Shown here piece after piece: positions 42,000 to 55,420 of a stretch of 64,000 bases of DNA. Source of the stretch: Macrotis lagotis. Taxonomy: Eukaryota > Chordata > Mammalia > Peramelemorphia > Peramelidae. The translations under genes and the position numbers were made by a program. The stretch is taken from assembly GCF_037893015.1 (NCBI RefSeq), contig NC_133660.1, forward strand, positions 285,111,078 to 285,175,077, in the 5' to 3' direction. Below the pieces are notes generated by a model. The model ran no database searches and was not told the origin of the DNA. It saw only the letters and a program-made list of their open reading frames with translations. Numbering within the stretch: the first letter of the stretch is position 1; each line of letters opens with the position of its first letter.

Positions 42000-43890
42000 A
42001 AAGGTGAAAAGGTCCTTGCCCTCCAGATCACTGGTTCTACCAAGGGAAAGAACTATTCCTGCAGGTCAGCAGCTCTCCTCCAGTGGGAAGTTTTGGGGCC
42101 ACCTGAGCACTGAGGCAGGGATTGAAAGGGTGCTCCAGAACAAAGGTTGCCTTTTAAAATGATGCATAGAGGGGTGCTGCCCTCCAAGGTGCTAAGTTAT
42201 TTCAGGTTGGAGTGGGAACCACCACTGATGGCTGTTGGGATGCCTCATTTAGCCAAACAATCTTATTGCAAAAGCAAGATGTCCTGGGTCCCTTGAAATG
42301 CAAGGTTTTTCTTAACATAAATACTTCTTTAACTCTGAGAGGAATTCATCAGAAATTAACCCAAGAATTCTAGTACATGGGGTCCTTGGGGAGAAAGGGT
42401 TCAGTCAGTCAATATCTAGAAAGGGGTTCCTCCCTGTCAGGCCCTGTGCTTAATATTGAGGAGACAAAGAAAGGCAAAAGACCCTTCTCCCAAGGAGCTC
42501 CCAGTCTGATGAGGAAGACATCATGACAATAACTGCAGAAAAACAGGATCTAGACTGGAAACCAGCAACACTGGGAAGGCAGCAGAATGAAGGGGAATCA
42601 GAGGAGGCTTCTTGGAGAAGGTGGGCTTTTAGTTGGGACTTGAAGCCAGGGAAGCAGAAATGAGGAGGGGGAGCACTCCAAGCATAGACAGGGGATGTTG
42701 GAGAAGATGTCAGGAGTGGGGGGCATTCAGACATCAAATAGGTGAGCAGCAAGGTTCACAGGCAAGGAACATGTGGTCCATGGACAATCTCAGCATCTCC
42801 TTCCTGGGAGTTCTGTGTCTGGTCTTCAGACTGTCCTTCAGGAAGTGTAGCTCAAAGGACTGGTTCTACTGCCCAATCCTCGGAGGACACTTCTCTGGGC
42901 TACAAGGGGCCTCTTCTTTCTATAGCCTTCTGCAAATGCTTCCCCTGCTGATGGCTAGCCCCACTGTGGTGGCCATGACACTGTCTCTGGTCACTTTGGA
43001 TGTTGGGGCAAAGGAGAGTAACTCTGTCCTCCCAAGCTGACAAAATCACCAATACTTGAAGCTCACCTTCATCATCAATCATCAATACTACTCACCAAAA
43101 GGTATATAGAGAAACTGAGGAAGCCTGAAAAGATACGAAATGCAAGACACTTTAAAGTATTTTCTCAAAACAAACAAGTCTTTGAATTATTAAGTGTACA
43201 TATTCCCTTCCCCACACAGCTCAGTCATCTGAGGGGACAGTGACCAGGAGAAAATAAAAAACAATCAGAAAAGGAGAGAGGGGAGAGAAAGAAAGTATGG
43301 TGGGGGAGTGGGGAGGTGAGAGAAGCAGCAAAGAAACTGTTTTTCTTTTAAGCTTCTAAATTTTAAGAATTGAGGATTTTGAAAAATTGAGAAATCGCTC
43401 TACTAGAATCCATGCATGAAACAGAAATCCCAATACTGAAACCAGGGAAAGACAAAACAGGGGAACAAAACAGGAAGCCATTCTCCTGAAGGGTTTTAAA
43501 TGAAATTCTATCAAATTACAGAGATTGATACAAGAAATCATTCATCATCATGAGATTTATGTCAGGGATGCAACGTCGTAATCATAAGAAAACCTCAAAC
43601 TTCTGAAGCCTGTGATTATTTGGATAGTTCATAAAAAGTCTGACAAAACGCAATACTCTGTAATGATAAAGTAAAGAACAAAAACATCCTCTACAAAAGC
43701 TAGCATAGAGGGACCTTTTTTAATATCATAAAAAGCATCTATCTAAACCAAAAGTAAGTATCATATGCAATGAGGATACCCTAGAACATTTTCCAGCAAA
43801 TATAGAAAGGAAGCAAGGAGGCTTACTCTTCTCTCTAATATTTCATATAGTAAGATCATGGGATATAGTAATATCCTAATATCCTATGTA
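42000..43890. other. Intergenic; old LINE/SINE-type repeat, otherwise unassigned
   Basis: 42.39-42.72 kb (CCCTGTGCTTAATATTGAGG, GACTTGAAGCCAGGG) belongs to the same ancient repeat as 52.1-54.8 kb. A 135-codon frame at 42633-43040 runs out of it and has no family motif I recognise. Confidence 0.45.
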
Positions 43891-43893
43891 TTA

Positions 43894-45230
43894 TGTGGGA
43901 GAAAGGAGGATCAGTTTGCCCTACTCCCCAAGAAATAATAATCAAACCAAGTATGTGAAGAAGTGTTTATTATAGTTCTTGCAAGTAGTAGATGGGGAAA
44001 CTCTACAGAGTTCTCCATACTTTACAGAAAGAAAAGGGAGTTTATGGTTCAACCCTACTCTTCCCATCAGAGCCAAGACTGGTCCAGGCTTCTCCAGGTT
44101 ACAACTCTCTCTGTCTTCCCCTTACATGTACGCCCTTGATATATAACCCCACCGTGGTCATGCCTTCACATATATAACATGTTATTATAATGAACCTTAA
44201 GCTCCTCCTTGGGTGGAGAAGTCAATATGAAGTTAATAGAACATGCACTTAGGGCACTGTGACTGGAGCATGAACTGGTAGGTTCAAACCAGACAGTGCT
44301 GGTTTGAGTTTTCTGCTCCAAAAACTCTGGTCTCAAATCGTTAAGCTTTCAGAGTTGGACAGGCTTATCAGTTACTTTAACTTTCTTTGACCAACTCCTT
44401 ATTTGGGAGTATCTGTGGAAAAAGAACTTTGTCTGGTAAGGGATCCCTTACCTTACAATTCCCTTCTTTTCTTTTAATATAGATTCTACTTCCACATCTT
44501 TGACCCATTTTCCCTTGCCTGTTCAGACCTTTCCAGCATTAAATCCCTCCTTGTCACTGCTTGGGTCACCCATTTCCTTCAAGACCGTCATCTTACCACC
44601 CTTCCCCCAATTATATGAATTTCCCCCATATTTTGTATAGTACTTTGTACAATTCACGTGATTAACTGTATGAGACAAGGTATGCAAAAGGGAGGGAATT
44701 TAATCCACTTAAAAGGCAAAACCAATTTTCCCAGGAGGTATCAAAAGAACTGACCCATGTCTGGACTGGGACATATCTTCCTAATATTTCCAGTTATATC
44801 CTTTATGACTTGCCCATTGTTATCTATTTTAGTATAACATTTGGAGAGGTTGAGTTTCTCATATTTTCCAGTTATACATAAACTTATTTTCTAGTTTCCT
44901 CTCTTCCCTTATTACCTCTAAGACACAGACTTCTTTCCTCAGTTTCTCATAACTGATGTAGAAATGAAAACCAATCACCCAAAATTCATCGTTACACCTT
45001 TCTTCAGTTTCTCAAATTTAGTTAACAATTTTTCACTTTCCTTCTCATGCAATATCTTTTTCTTTGCCTTGTGTTTCATCAAGTAAGTAAAAGTTTTTTT
45101 CTGCTTACACTGTCCTGGTAAGGGCCGGAAACAAACATGAGATCTATCTATAGCATAATGTGGAGAACACATTTACAGAATGAAGGGGAAAGTTACAGAA
45201 ATTAAAAGGGGGTTAAGTGGGTTAAAAAAT
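43894..45230 (-). mobile_element. ERV 3' end: 3' LTR, polypurine tract and some internal sequence, minus strand
   Basis: The LTR spans 43894-44457 (plus-strand reading TGTGGG...CTTACA). Next to it, at 44458-44481, is an almost pure pyrimidine stretch, i.e. a polypurine tract on the minus strand directly before the 3' LTR. Internal sequence runs to roughly 45.2 kb without a gene I can name. Broken; no second LTR of this family seen in the window. Confidence 0.6.
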
Positions 45231-45289
45231 AGAATGGACCAAACAAGGGAGATACTGATACTCAGTGGAGGGCATATAAGGATAATCTT

Positions 45290-45375
45290 CAAAGGGCTTT
45301 CCTCTCACTCCTTGATTGCCAGGAAACAGAAACTTTAATGAGGGCACCTGATGAGGACAATCATTGCAGGGAAAC
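45290..45375 (-). mobile_element. Single unit of the LTR tandem repeat
   Basis: GGCTTTCCTCTCACTCC, GCCAGGAAACAGAAACTTTAA and CACCTGATGAGGACAATCATT match one ~76-bp unit of the LTRs at 20.1-20.7 and 63.3-63.56 kb. A lone fossil fragment. Confidence 0.65.
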
Positions 45376-45379
45376 TTGT

Positions 45380-47480
45380 CTTTGCATTCCATTCCTTGGA
45401 TTTCTCATGAGTTATTTTTGTCTTCCCCTCACCCACCCCCCCCTCTCCTCAAGTGTATCTGCCCCATGTTCCAGAATTTCCCCTATATCTATTGATTCCT
45501 GGATTGCTAGAAGGGCCAAAAAGTCTGGTGCTACTGCAAGATTAGGCAGAAGGTGTCATTGGAAAACCACAGGATGGACACTTTTTCATCCCAAAGATAG
45601 AAAAGGATCAGGAGATATTCTGAGAGCACTTGATAATTAGGTTAAGAATATGCAGAAGTCCTTCTGGGAAAAGTAGACATCTTTCACCAGGAAGCAGGGA
45701 AGGCTGAAAGCAGGTGCCCCATACCCCCAATGAAGCCGTCCACCCAGTGGTGGGATTCAGTTGGTTCACACCGGTTCATCTCATTCCTTACTCTTTTTTA
45801 ATATTCTTCTGCACAACACAATTTTCTAAGAATCCACAGTAATGGTCACTCTGACTATAGATGGAACAAAATAAATAGAACTATGCTTGTAATATTTATT
45901 TATTCATTTCTTAAAACTCATTATTAATACTATTTTTATTCAAATGAAAAGCACTTAGGTCTGGCTGCCTATCTTGAAAATATATATTTTATAACAGATT
46001 TGGCATACTTTAAACAAAATTTCTCTTCTTTCAAATGCACTGCAAGCAAGAAATAGAGATATAATAAAGGCTAGAAAACTTGTGAGAAGATCTATTAAAG
46101 CTTTTCAAAGAGTTTATACAAAAAAGTTAATGAATATATGTGTATTGTATATATATATGTATTTATAGAATACATACATATACATACATACACATATATG
46201 TATATATATAGAATATATATATATATATACGATATATTTTGGATATGGTCAATGTAGGAATTTGTTTTTCTTTGTAATGCATCTTTTTTAAAGAAGTTTT
46301 GCTTTTCTTTTTTTTCTTTTTCCTTAATGGGTAAGGAAATAGAAGTGTCACAAAATCCCTAGAAGAGAGAGAATTTGGGAAGACAGCTCAAATGCTTGTC
46401 TATTTGTTTTTTTAATGAACAATGTGCAAACAAGAGATAAGTCGTTTTGCTAAATTAAGCTTTTGATATACTGTTTTCCCCAACTCCTCTCTGGGATTTT
46501 CTGACATTTCTTTCTCCTGGGTCTTCTACAAACTATTTGATCATTCCTTCTCAGTCTCTTTTCCTGATTCATCTTCCATGTTGCACTCCCTAACTGTGAC
46601 TACAATCCAAGGTTCAATTTTAGGCCTCCTCTCTTCTCTCTTCACTCTTTCTCTTACTTTATGACTTCATCAGCTACTATGAGTATCATTATAATTATTC
46701 AGATGACTCTGAGTTCTGTATCTCTAGGCATTGAGATCTTGTCTTAGCTATTAGACCCACATGAGCAGCTGTTTTTTACAAACTGATATAACCCTTTATT
46801 TGAAGGGTGAACTGCAGGGACTCTCTCCCTATTATAGTGATTGATTACTCAGTGTACTGCTTGAAGGGCAGGTGAAATTGGAGAAGCGGAGTGGGGGAAG
46901 ATCCTGGTTTCTCCTAACTTCCAATTTGAGAAAGACAAAGCTTGATGCTAACCTCTTTTCAGATTGCTTAAAGGAGAGAATGACTGGGAAGAAGCAAACC
47001 CGAGAGGTGGTGGTATTCTTTTAGCTTGTCTTATAAACAGCCTGCTATACTAGAGGACAATTTTCCTCTTGGGTGAGATCTGGAACTTCTTCCCTTGGTT
47101 GAGCTTGAGCTATCTCATTCTGAAGGGAAAGTTTCTTTAATCTGGATTGACTGATAGATACACTATAATCTGTTTTCCTGATTCTGTCTTTTTGCTATTG
47201 ACTTGGATAAATGGTTTTCTTTGCCATGAATGTTCATTATGGAACTAGCATTTGGTGGGAAGGGAACCAAGCCTTGAATACGGAGCTTGGGGACCTTCAT
47301 TTTCTAAAAATGGTCAAGAATTAAACTTGAAATTTATACTTATTTCTTCTGGAATAGGCATAGTTAAGGGGGAAGTGCTCCACCCCCCCATCCTCAGGAA
47401 AGTAGAGTGTTTGTGTTTCTATATTGATTGTTTTAGTTTTTCCTTATTTCTTTTGTCTTCTTTGTTTTTTTATTGATATT
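45380..47480. other. Intergenic, AT-rich, unassigned
   Basis: No gene. (TA)n/(CATA)n tracts at 46136-46232. CAGTGGTGGGATTCAGTTGG at 45738, followed by CCGGTTC, resembles the end of a hAT-type repeat, but I see no partner end. Confidence 0.4.
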
Positions 47481-47604
47481 TATTTTATTTTTTTACAAAT
47501 TATGTTTTTATACATTATTAAAATATTCTTGTTTAAGAGTAAACATAATACCCCCTCCCCCCAAAAACATAGACCCTCATGAGCCATAAAGGAAAGGAAA
47601 GAGG

Positions 47605-47660
47605 AAATAATAATAATAATAATAATAACAGCAACAACAACAACAACAATAATAATAATC
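47605..47660. repeat. (ATA)n/(ACA)n triplet repeat
   Basis: AATAATAATAAC-CAACAACAACAAT run next to a SINE. Confidence 0.9.
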
Positions 47661-47663
47661 ATA

Positions 47664-47805
47664 ATGGCAGCTGAGTGGCACACCGGATGGAGCACCAGCC
47701 CTGGAGTCAGGAGCACCCAAGCCCAAATCTGGCCCCAGACACCCAACAATCACCCAGCTGTGTGACCCTGGGCAAGCCACCTCAACCCCACTGCCCTGCA
47801 AAAAC
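47664..47805 (+). repeat. Divergent SINE (WSINE-like), plus strand
   Basis: GGCAGCTGAGTGGCACACCGG start and many C-for-T differences (CACCCAACAATCACCCAGC), unlike the other copies. Confidence 0.8.
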
Positions 47806-47833
47806 AAAAAAACAAAAAACAAAAATAAAATAA

Positions 47834-47837
<4 letters not shown>

Positions 47838-47873
<36 letters not shown>

Positions 47874-47940
47874 GGAGTGGCCAGATGATGCAGTGGACAG
47901 AGCACTGGCCACCCAACCCCATCTGCCCCACAACCCCCCC
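47838..47940 (+). repeat. (ATA)n repeat and truncated SINE
   Basis: TAATAATAATAAT run (47838-47873), then GTGGCCAGATGATGCAGTGG as a SINE head that jumps to the CCCCATCTGCCCC end. Confidence 0.75.
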
Positions 47941-48165
47941 AAAATAATAACACTAATAATAAATGTGCTTCAGTCTGTGTTCCAACACCACCAGCTCTGT
48001 TGCAGGATCACATTCTTTAGGATAAGTCCATAACAAAAGCTACTTCCATAAGTTTCCACTGTTGCCATTGCTGATTGCAACTCCCTCCATTCGTAGTTCC
48101 CTAATACCATATATTATATTTTGTCTCTCCTTTTACTCTGCCCCCTTCTTAAATGTGCTGTATGG

Positions 48166-48305
48166 TAGCTGAGTGGCACAGCAGACTAATCACTGGCCCT
48201 GAGGCCAAGAGGCCCCAAGCCCACATACCATCCCTAAGGCCCAGCAACCACCTGGCCCTGTGGTCCCAGACAGGCCATCCAATCCCAGCCCCTTGCAAGA
48301 AGTAA
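48166..48305 (+). repeat. Divergent SINE (WSINE-like), plus strand
   Basis: GGTAGCTGAGTGGCACAGCAG start; again C-rich (CCAGCAACCACCTGGCCCTG). Confidence 0.75.
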
Positions 48306-49240
48306 AAAAGAAAATGTGTTATATATGACCACTCTCCCCCACAGTCCACCCTTTCCTCCATCACTCACATCACTCCCCATACCCCTGTCCCTCTTCTCTC
48401 CTTCTTACTCTAGATGTCTATACCCCGTTGAGTATATATACTATTTCCTCTCTGAGCCACCTCTGATGAGAGCAAAGGTTCCCTCATTTCCCCTTGCCTT
48501 TCCCCCTTCCATGTCATTGCAATAGCTCATTGTAACAAAAAATTCTTATTATATGAAATACCTTAGCCTATTCTACCTCTCCTTTCTCTTACTCACATCA
48601 CATTTCCCTTTTAGCCATTGACTCCATTTTTACAATATATTATATCTTCAAACTCAGCTCTCTCCTGTTCCTCATCCATAAAAGCTACTTCTACCCGCCC
48701 TATTAAATGAGAAAGTTCATGTGAGTATTATCAGTATCATTTTTCTATGCAGGAATACATGTAGTTCATCATCATCAAGTCCCTCATATTTTACCCTTCT
48801 CCTCCACTCTCTATGCTTCAACTGAGTCCTGTACCTGAAGATCAAACTTTCTGTTCAGTTCTGGCCATTCCAACAGGAACATTCCCCTGGATCATTGAAA
48901 ATCCATCTTTTTCCCCTGGAAGAGGATGTTCAGTTTTGTTGGGTAGTTGATTCTTGCTTGCATTCCAAGCTCTTTTGTCTTTCACAATATTATATTCCAA
49001 GCCCTATGAGCCTTTAATGTAGTTGCTGCTAAGTCCTGTGTGATCCTGATTGCAGCTCCATGATATTTGAACTGTGTCCTTCTGGCTGCTTGTAATATTT
49101 TCTCTTTGACTTGGGAGTTCTGGAACTTGGGTATAATATTCCTGGGGGTTGTTTTTTTTTGGATTTATCTCTAGGGGAGATCAGTGCATTCTCTCAATTT
49201 ATATTTTGCCTTCTGCTTCTAGGATATCAAGGCAATTTTT

Positions 49241-49387
49241 TTTAGGTTTTTGCAAGGCAAATGGGGTTAAGTGGCTTGCTCAAGGCCACACAGCTAGGTA
49301 ATTATTAAGTGTCTGAGACTGGATTTGAACCCAGGTACTCCTGACTCCAGGGCCCATGCTTTATTCACTGTGTCACCTAGCCACCCC
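49241..49387 (-). repeat. SINE (WSINE-like), minus strand
   Basis: TTTTTGCAAGGCAAATGGGG to CACCTAGCCACCCC. Confidence 0.9.
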
Positions 49388-49672
49388 TATAGGAATTCTT
49401 TAAAAATGATTAGCAAGGCTCTTTTCCTGATCATGACTTTCAGGTATCCCAATAATTTTTAAATTATCTTTCCTAAATCTGTTTTCCATATCAGTTGTTT
49501 TTTTGAGATGTTTCACATTTTTTCAAATTTTTCATTCTTTTGGTTTTAAAGTATTGTGTCCTGACTTCTCATAAAATCAGCAGCTTCCTTCAGCTCCATT
49601 CTAGATCTGAAGGATTTGTTTTCCTCAGAGAGCTTTCTTATCTCTTTTGCCATCTGGCCAATTCTGATTTTT

Positions 49673-49820
49673 TTTTTAGGTTTTTGCAAGGCAATGGGGT
49701 TAAGTGGCTTGCCCAAGGCCACACAGCTAGTTAATTATTAAGTGTCTGAGACAGGATTTGAACCCAGGTACTCCTGACTCCAGGGCGTGTGCTCTATCCA
49801 CTGCACCACCTAGCCGCCCC
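49673..49820 (-). repeat. SINE (WSINE-like), minus strand
   Basis: Inserted in the HAL1-like ORF1; CCAATTCTGATTTTT flanks it on both sides (49658 and 49819), its target duplication. Confidence 0.9.
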
Positions 49821-50947
49821 CAATTCTGATTTTTAAAGAATTTTTCTCCTCAAAAACTTTTGAACTGTTTTATCCATTTGACCTAAGCTGGTTTTTAACA
49901 TGTTATTTTCTTCAGCATTTTTTTGGTTCTTCTTGACTAAGCTGCTGACTCCTTTTTCATGTTTTTCCTGCGTCTCTCTCTTTCTTTTCCCAATTTTTCT
50001 TCTATCTCCCTCACTTGATTTTCAAATCTTTTTTGAGCACTGTCATAGCCTGAGCCCAATTTCTGTTTTTCTTGGAGTCTTTAGATGCAGGAGCTTGTAC
50101 TTCCCCACCTTCTGACTGAGTATTTTGATCCTTCTTGGGATCATAGACAATGTATTTCTCAATGGTGTTCCTATTTTTTCTCTGTTTATTCATTTCCCCA
50201 GCCTGTGCCTGGTTTGGGGTGCTTCCTGAGCTTTTGAGTATTACTAGGACCCCCCCCCCCCCACAAGGATCTCAGTGTATGTGAGGCTCTGTCCTCCCTC
50301 CTGGTCTGTGAATGACCACAAGCACACCCCTCTGCCACAGGGCTGAGGTGGGGGGGGGGCTGCTGTTTTATGAGGGACTTAGACTGTGATCAGGATCTGA
50401 ATGTGGTCAGAGCCCCAGCATCCTGTTCCAGGGACAGATCTCAGAAGTCTCTCTCCACTCCCCTATCTAGGCTGAGCACTCAAGCCTGGGGGTTCCTGCT
50501 TACTGGCTCTGCCTGCTTCTGATTCCTGGATCTGGGCTGCCGTGGCCAGGCTGCTCGCTGAGTGCCCTGAGGGCTGGGCTTCATGCACTAGCTCTGGCAG
50601 TGGTTCCCACACTGATCCCCCAAGTTCTGCCTGGTGCTCCCTGAGTGTAGGTAAGGAAACTCTTCTCCCCCCCCCCCCCCCACACACACTGTGAGCCATG
50701 ACTCTCAGTACCCTGGGGCTGCCTCCCAGAGGTTGAAGTTCCTTGGCTCTGGCAGGCCACTCCTCTAACCCCATGGAGCGGAGCCTTTCTGCTATTTTCT
50801 AGGTTATCTTGGGCTGGAGAATTGCCTCACTGGATGCCTCTGTGGATTCTGTCTCTCTAAAATTTAGTTATAGTCATTATTTTATAAGTTTTGAGAGAGA
50901 ACACCTAAGAGAGGCTCTTCTCCTGTCACCATCTTGGCTCCACCCTG

Positions 50948-51700
50948 TTTTTTTTTTTTTGTATTGTATTGTAACTTGTATTGATGTGTTTTATTTTTGC
51001 TTTACAAATATTTATAGAATACATTTGTTGTATGTGTAATTTAACAAAGTGAAACAACAGAGTAGTGATTACATCTGAAAGTACATGTGACATTTCATCT
51101 CTATAAAACCCTTCAACCTCTTAATTTAAAAAAAATGAACAGAAATCTATTTTCTCTCTTTCCCACCCTCCACCTCATTAAAAGAAAAGAAAAAATTATT
51201 TTTTAACAAATATTAATAGTCAAGCAAAACAGATTTCCTCAATGGCTGTAGACAAAGAGAGATGAATATGGATACGGAAAGTTAGAGATACATACAAAGA
51301 TATATAATCTGCATATATATATATAGGATATGTTGTGCATATTTTCTTCTGAACCCTAACTCTGTCATGTTTTTGAAGTGTAGAGCATGTTTCACATTTA
51401 GTCCTCTGGAATCATGAACAGCCACAGTCTCATAATTGTTACAGGTTTCAGAGCTGTCTGTTTCTACAGTATTATCACTATTGCATAAATTGCTATCCTA
51501 TTTCTGCTCATTTCATTCTTTATCAGTTTATCAAAATCCTCAAATCTGCAGGATAGACCATGGCCACGCCATATCAGTATGGCCAAGACAGAACTCATTT
51601 TCATCAACCCCAAACCACACTCGTTATGAATTTCCTCATTTCTGTTGAAACTATCCCTATCCTCTTTTCTTCCCCAGTTTCCCCAGTCATGCAAACCAGG
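50948..51700. other. AT-rich, unassigned
   Basis: No gene. The style (TTTACAAATATTTATAGAATAC and an AAAAGAAAAGAAAAAATTATT run) suggests a decayed LINE 3' tail, not proven. Confidence 0.35.
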
Positions 51701-51713
51701 CTAAAAGCCAAAT

Positions 51714-51870
51714 AACAGCTAGGTGGTACAGTGGATAGAACACCAGCCCTGGAGTCAGGATACCTTAGTTCAAATCTGGCCTCAGACATTTAATAATTGC
51801 CTAGTTGTGTGACCTTAAGCAAGTCACTTAACCCCATTGCCTTAAATAAACATAAAAAAATAAAAAAAAG
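51714..51870 (+). repeat. SINE (WSINE-like), plus strand
   Basis: AACAGCTAGGTGGTACAGTGG start, CATTGCCTTAAATAAAC and A-rich tail. Confidence 0.9.
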
Positions 51871-52612
51871 ATACTCCTTTAAAAACCAAATAAACTAGTC
51901 TTCAGAATACTAGGCAGGCCTCTTAGATCTGTGGGGTGGGGAAAGCTAATAGAGAAAACTGCTTTTCTCTACATTTCTTTAAGTGTTCTATTGGAACACT
52001 TAGTTCTAGCAAGACTGCATTTGTCTCTTGGCTCCCACATCCATTGAAGGGACTCAACAGATCTGGGTAAATCTGGGGACATGGGGCAGCCACTCATGGA
52101 GAGAAGGAGTTAACTAACATTGAGGAAGCACCTACTAAGCCAGACCCTGTGCTTTGGACTGAGGAGATCAAGAAAGACAAACAATCCCTGCCCTCAAGGA
52201 GCTTATGGTCCAAATGGAGATGAAGGAGATGAAAGAAATCATAAGAACTCAGGCAAATTAAAATGGAAACCAGGGAAAGGAAGAAAAATGATGCTTGTGT
52301 AGGTATGTAATGCTTCCTCAGTAGGGGAAAGACATGGCTTGAGGTTACATAGACTGATGAGTTTTGGAAATACCCTTCATTTCAAAGTAAGGCAATATCA
52401 CATGGGTTGGGGAGTAGGACAGGACTTTGAAAGAGCTCATGAAAAGAGGAAGGGGCAGGGGTCAACCAATCAGAAAACATTGGTAAAGCACCCAAAAAGG
52501 CTAAAAGCAGTTCCTGTCTTCAGGAAGTTTATAATCTAATGGAGGAAACAACAAACAAATAAACACCTGTAAGCTATATGATGGATAATTAGGAAATGAA
52601 TTTTTTTTTTTT

Positions 52613-53642
<1,030 letters not shown>

Positions 53643-53654
53643 TAGGAAATGAAT

Positions 53655-54082
53655 TGAGTGGGATGAAGTCTGAGATTTCTTCAGTAGAATATTATAGTTT
53701 AGAAAATAGTTGAACTGCGTGCTCCTCCTCCCTTAACAAAGCAACTTCTGGGATACTGGTGAAGAGTCAACTGAGGCCATCTTATCTGTTGAAATCCAGA
53801 TATCCATTCAATTCCTGGGACTGAAGAGATAATCCTGTTTCAGTTTGAATTATATGCTCTCTTCCTTAGATTAACTTCCACATCTAGATTGTGAAGACCA
53901 CATTCTTCATTAATGAGGGTGGGGGTATCAAGTTACCATAAATGTGATTCTTGGGTCTTTTGCTTTTGCCTCAGTCTCTCTCTCTAATTGACTGGGGTCC
54001 ATTCCTGAAGAAATGAATAAAACTTTCTCTTCATACCTTGAGAGATCTCTGAAATTTATTTAAGTGGCATTTGTCCCACACA
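53655..54082 (+). mobile_element. Solo LTR, plus strand, 4-bp target duplication
   Basis: Starts TGAGTGGG and ends CCCACACA; GAAT on both sides (53651-53654 and 54083-54086). AATAAA in GAAATGAATAAAACTTTC gives plus orientation. A reverse copy lies at 57988-58515. The RPSA copy used the LTR's left border as its target. Fossil. Confidence 0.8.
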
Positions 54083-54926
54083 GAATTAAGAGAGGGAAGA
54101 CACTAGAATTAATAGACCTGGAAAAGCCTTCCTGTGGAGGATAGGATTTTAGCTGTGAGTTAATGTCAGATCCTGGCATGGGGGCCAGGTAGAGAAATGC
54201 CCAAAGCCAAGAGATGGAGTGCCTTGTTTATAGAAGACCCAAAAGGCCCTGTCACTGCCTCAAAGGTTGGAAGGCACAAAAAGACTAGAAAGAAAGGAGG
54301 AGAGCGCTTACAAAGGGCTTTGAATATAATCAGAATTTTGAATTTGATCCTGGAGACAACAGGAAGCTATTGGAGTTTATTTGGGGGAAGGGAAAGAGTC
54401 AGGAGGACATTGTAGGACCTGTGAATTTTCTTTTAGTAAAATCACTTTAGTGACTGTATGGAGCATGAACAAGAATGGGGAAAGATCTGAGTCAGGAAGA
54501 CCACCCCCAACCCCAGCAGCTACTGCAGTAGTCTAGGCTCAAGGTAGTGAGGACCTGCACTGGTGGGGTGGCACCATCAGGGAAAAGGGGGGGGGTTGAG
54601 ATATACTGTAGAAATAACACTGGCAAGCCATGGCAACAGTTCAGACATGGGGTGAGAGAGAGGGAAGAGTCCAGGATGACTCCTAGATTATGAGACTGGG
54701 AGACTGGAAGAAGGTAGGGCCATCTACAATAATAGAAAGACAGGAGGGATGAGGGATTGGGGAAAAGATACTGAATTCTGCTTGGAATATATTGAGTTTG
54801 AGATTTAATTCTATCAGACCTTCAGTTCAAGATGACTGAAATCAGTGGGAGATACAAGGTTAGAGGTCATAGAGAAATTGGGGCTGGATAAGTAGTTTTG
54901 GGAACCAACAGCATAGAGATGATCAT

Positions 54927-55420
54927 TGTGAGGAATGTAGGGTGTGGAGGGGAGCACTTAGGGAATCCATTACAAAGGGGGGAATGGCCCAGCCAATCAC
55001 AAGCCTGGAAGAGTTTTCCTAATCCCATTCCAGGCATAGCAAGCCCCAAACCAGTTCTCAACTGGTCAAGAGTGACCTAGAGATCTTGACCTAATGCAAC
55101 TGAGTTTGTGCAGTTAGGTAATTGAATATTAACCCACACACCCCTGTGAAGATTGGGGTTCATTAGTATATCATGCGTCAATCATGGAATGGGTGGATCT
55201 CTTAGATTGTAACTCAAACTCTGAGAGCCTATGAACATCCAAGAGGGAGGGGAAAGAGTTTCTGAAGTCCATAAATTACCTGAGATTCCAAGACTAATTC
55301 GTGCCTCACACCTAGGTGTGAGGTACCCGTACCTTGTAAGGTGTATCTTGCAAGGTTCGTTAATAAAATGTATAATTTTCTCTCACTCTAGCAGGTTTTT
55401 CTTTTCATTCATTTATAACA
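54927..55420 (+). mobile_element. Solo LTR, second copy of the 17.84-kb family
   Basis: TGTGAGGAATGTAGGGTG to TTTATAACA, close to 17844-18389 but missing about 50 bases (including the TTGGTCTTCCCAGGG part). Flanked by TCAT (54923-54926, 55421-55424). Fossil. Confidence 0.8.

Larger units (their letters stand above)
27700..42000 (+). other. Duplicon C (PLAAT3-like gene and flanks)
   Basis: The 5' flank matches that of A/B from about 6.17 kb, and the 3' flank matches those of copy 0 and A/B. The 3' flank to 42.0 kb follows copy 0 to 5.2 kb in order. Limits are approximate. Confidence 0.7.
47490..50947 (-). mobile_element. Near full-length HAL1-like element (ORF1 only), minus strand
   Basis: On the minus strand it starts at about 50947 with CAGGGTGGAGCCAAGATGG, an L1-type 5' end, followed by a ~0.7-kb leader, ORF1 remnants (about 50.2 to 48.9 kb) and a long 3' UTR to about 47.49 kb. 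The tail and ORF1 are collinear with 22.6-24.3 kb. No ORF2 lies between ORF1 and the 3' end. Four or five SINEs and triplet repeats were added later, and ORF1 is broken. Confidence 0.7.

Noticed and set aside
42633-43040. 135-codon plus-strand frame
   Set aside because: It begins inside an ancient repeat and shows no known domain or splice context.
50463-50774. 103-codon minus-strand frame
   Set aside because: It lies in the GC-rich 5' leader of the HAL1-like element.
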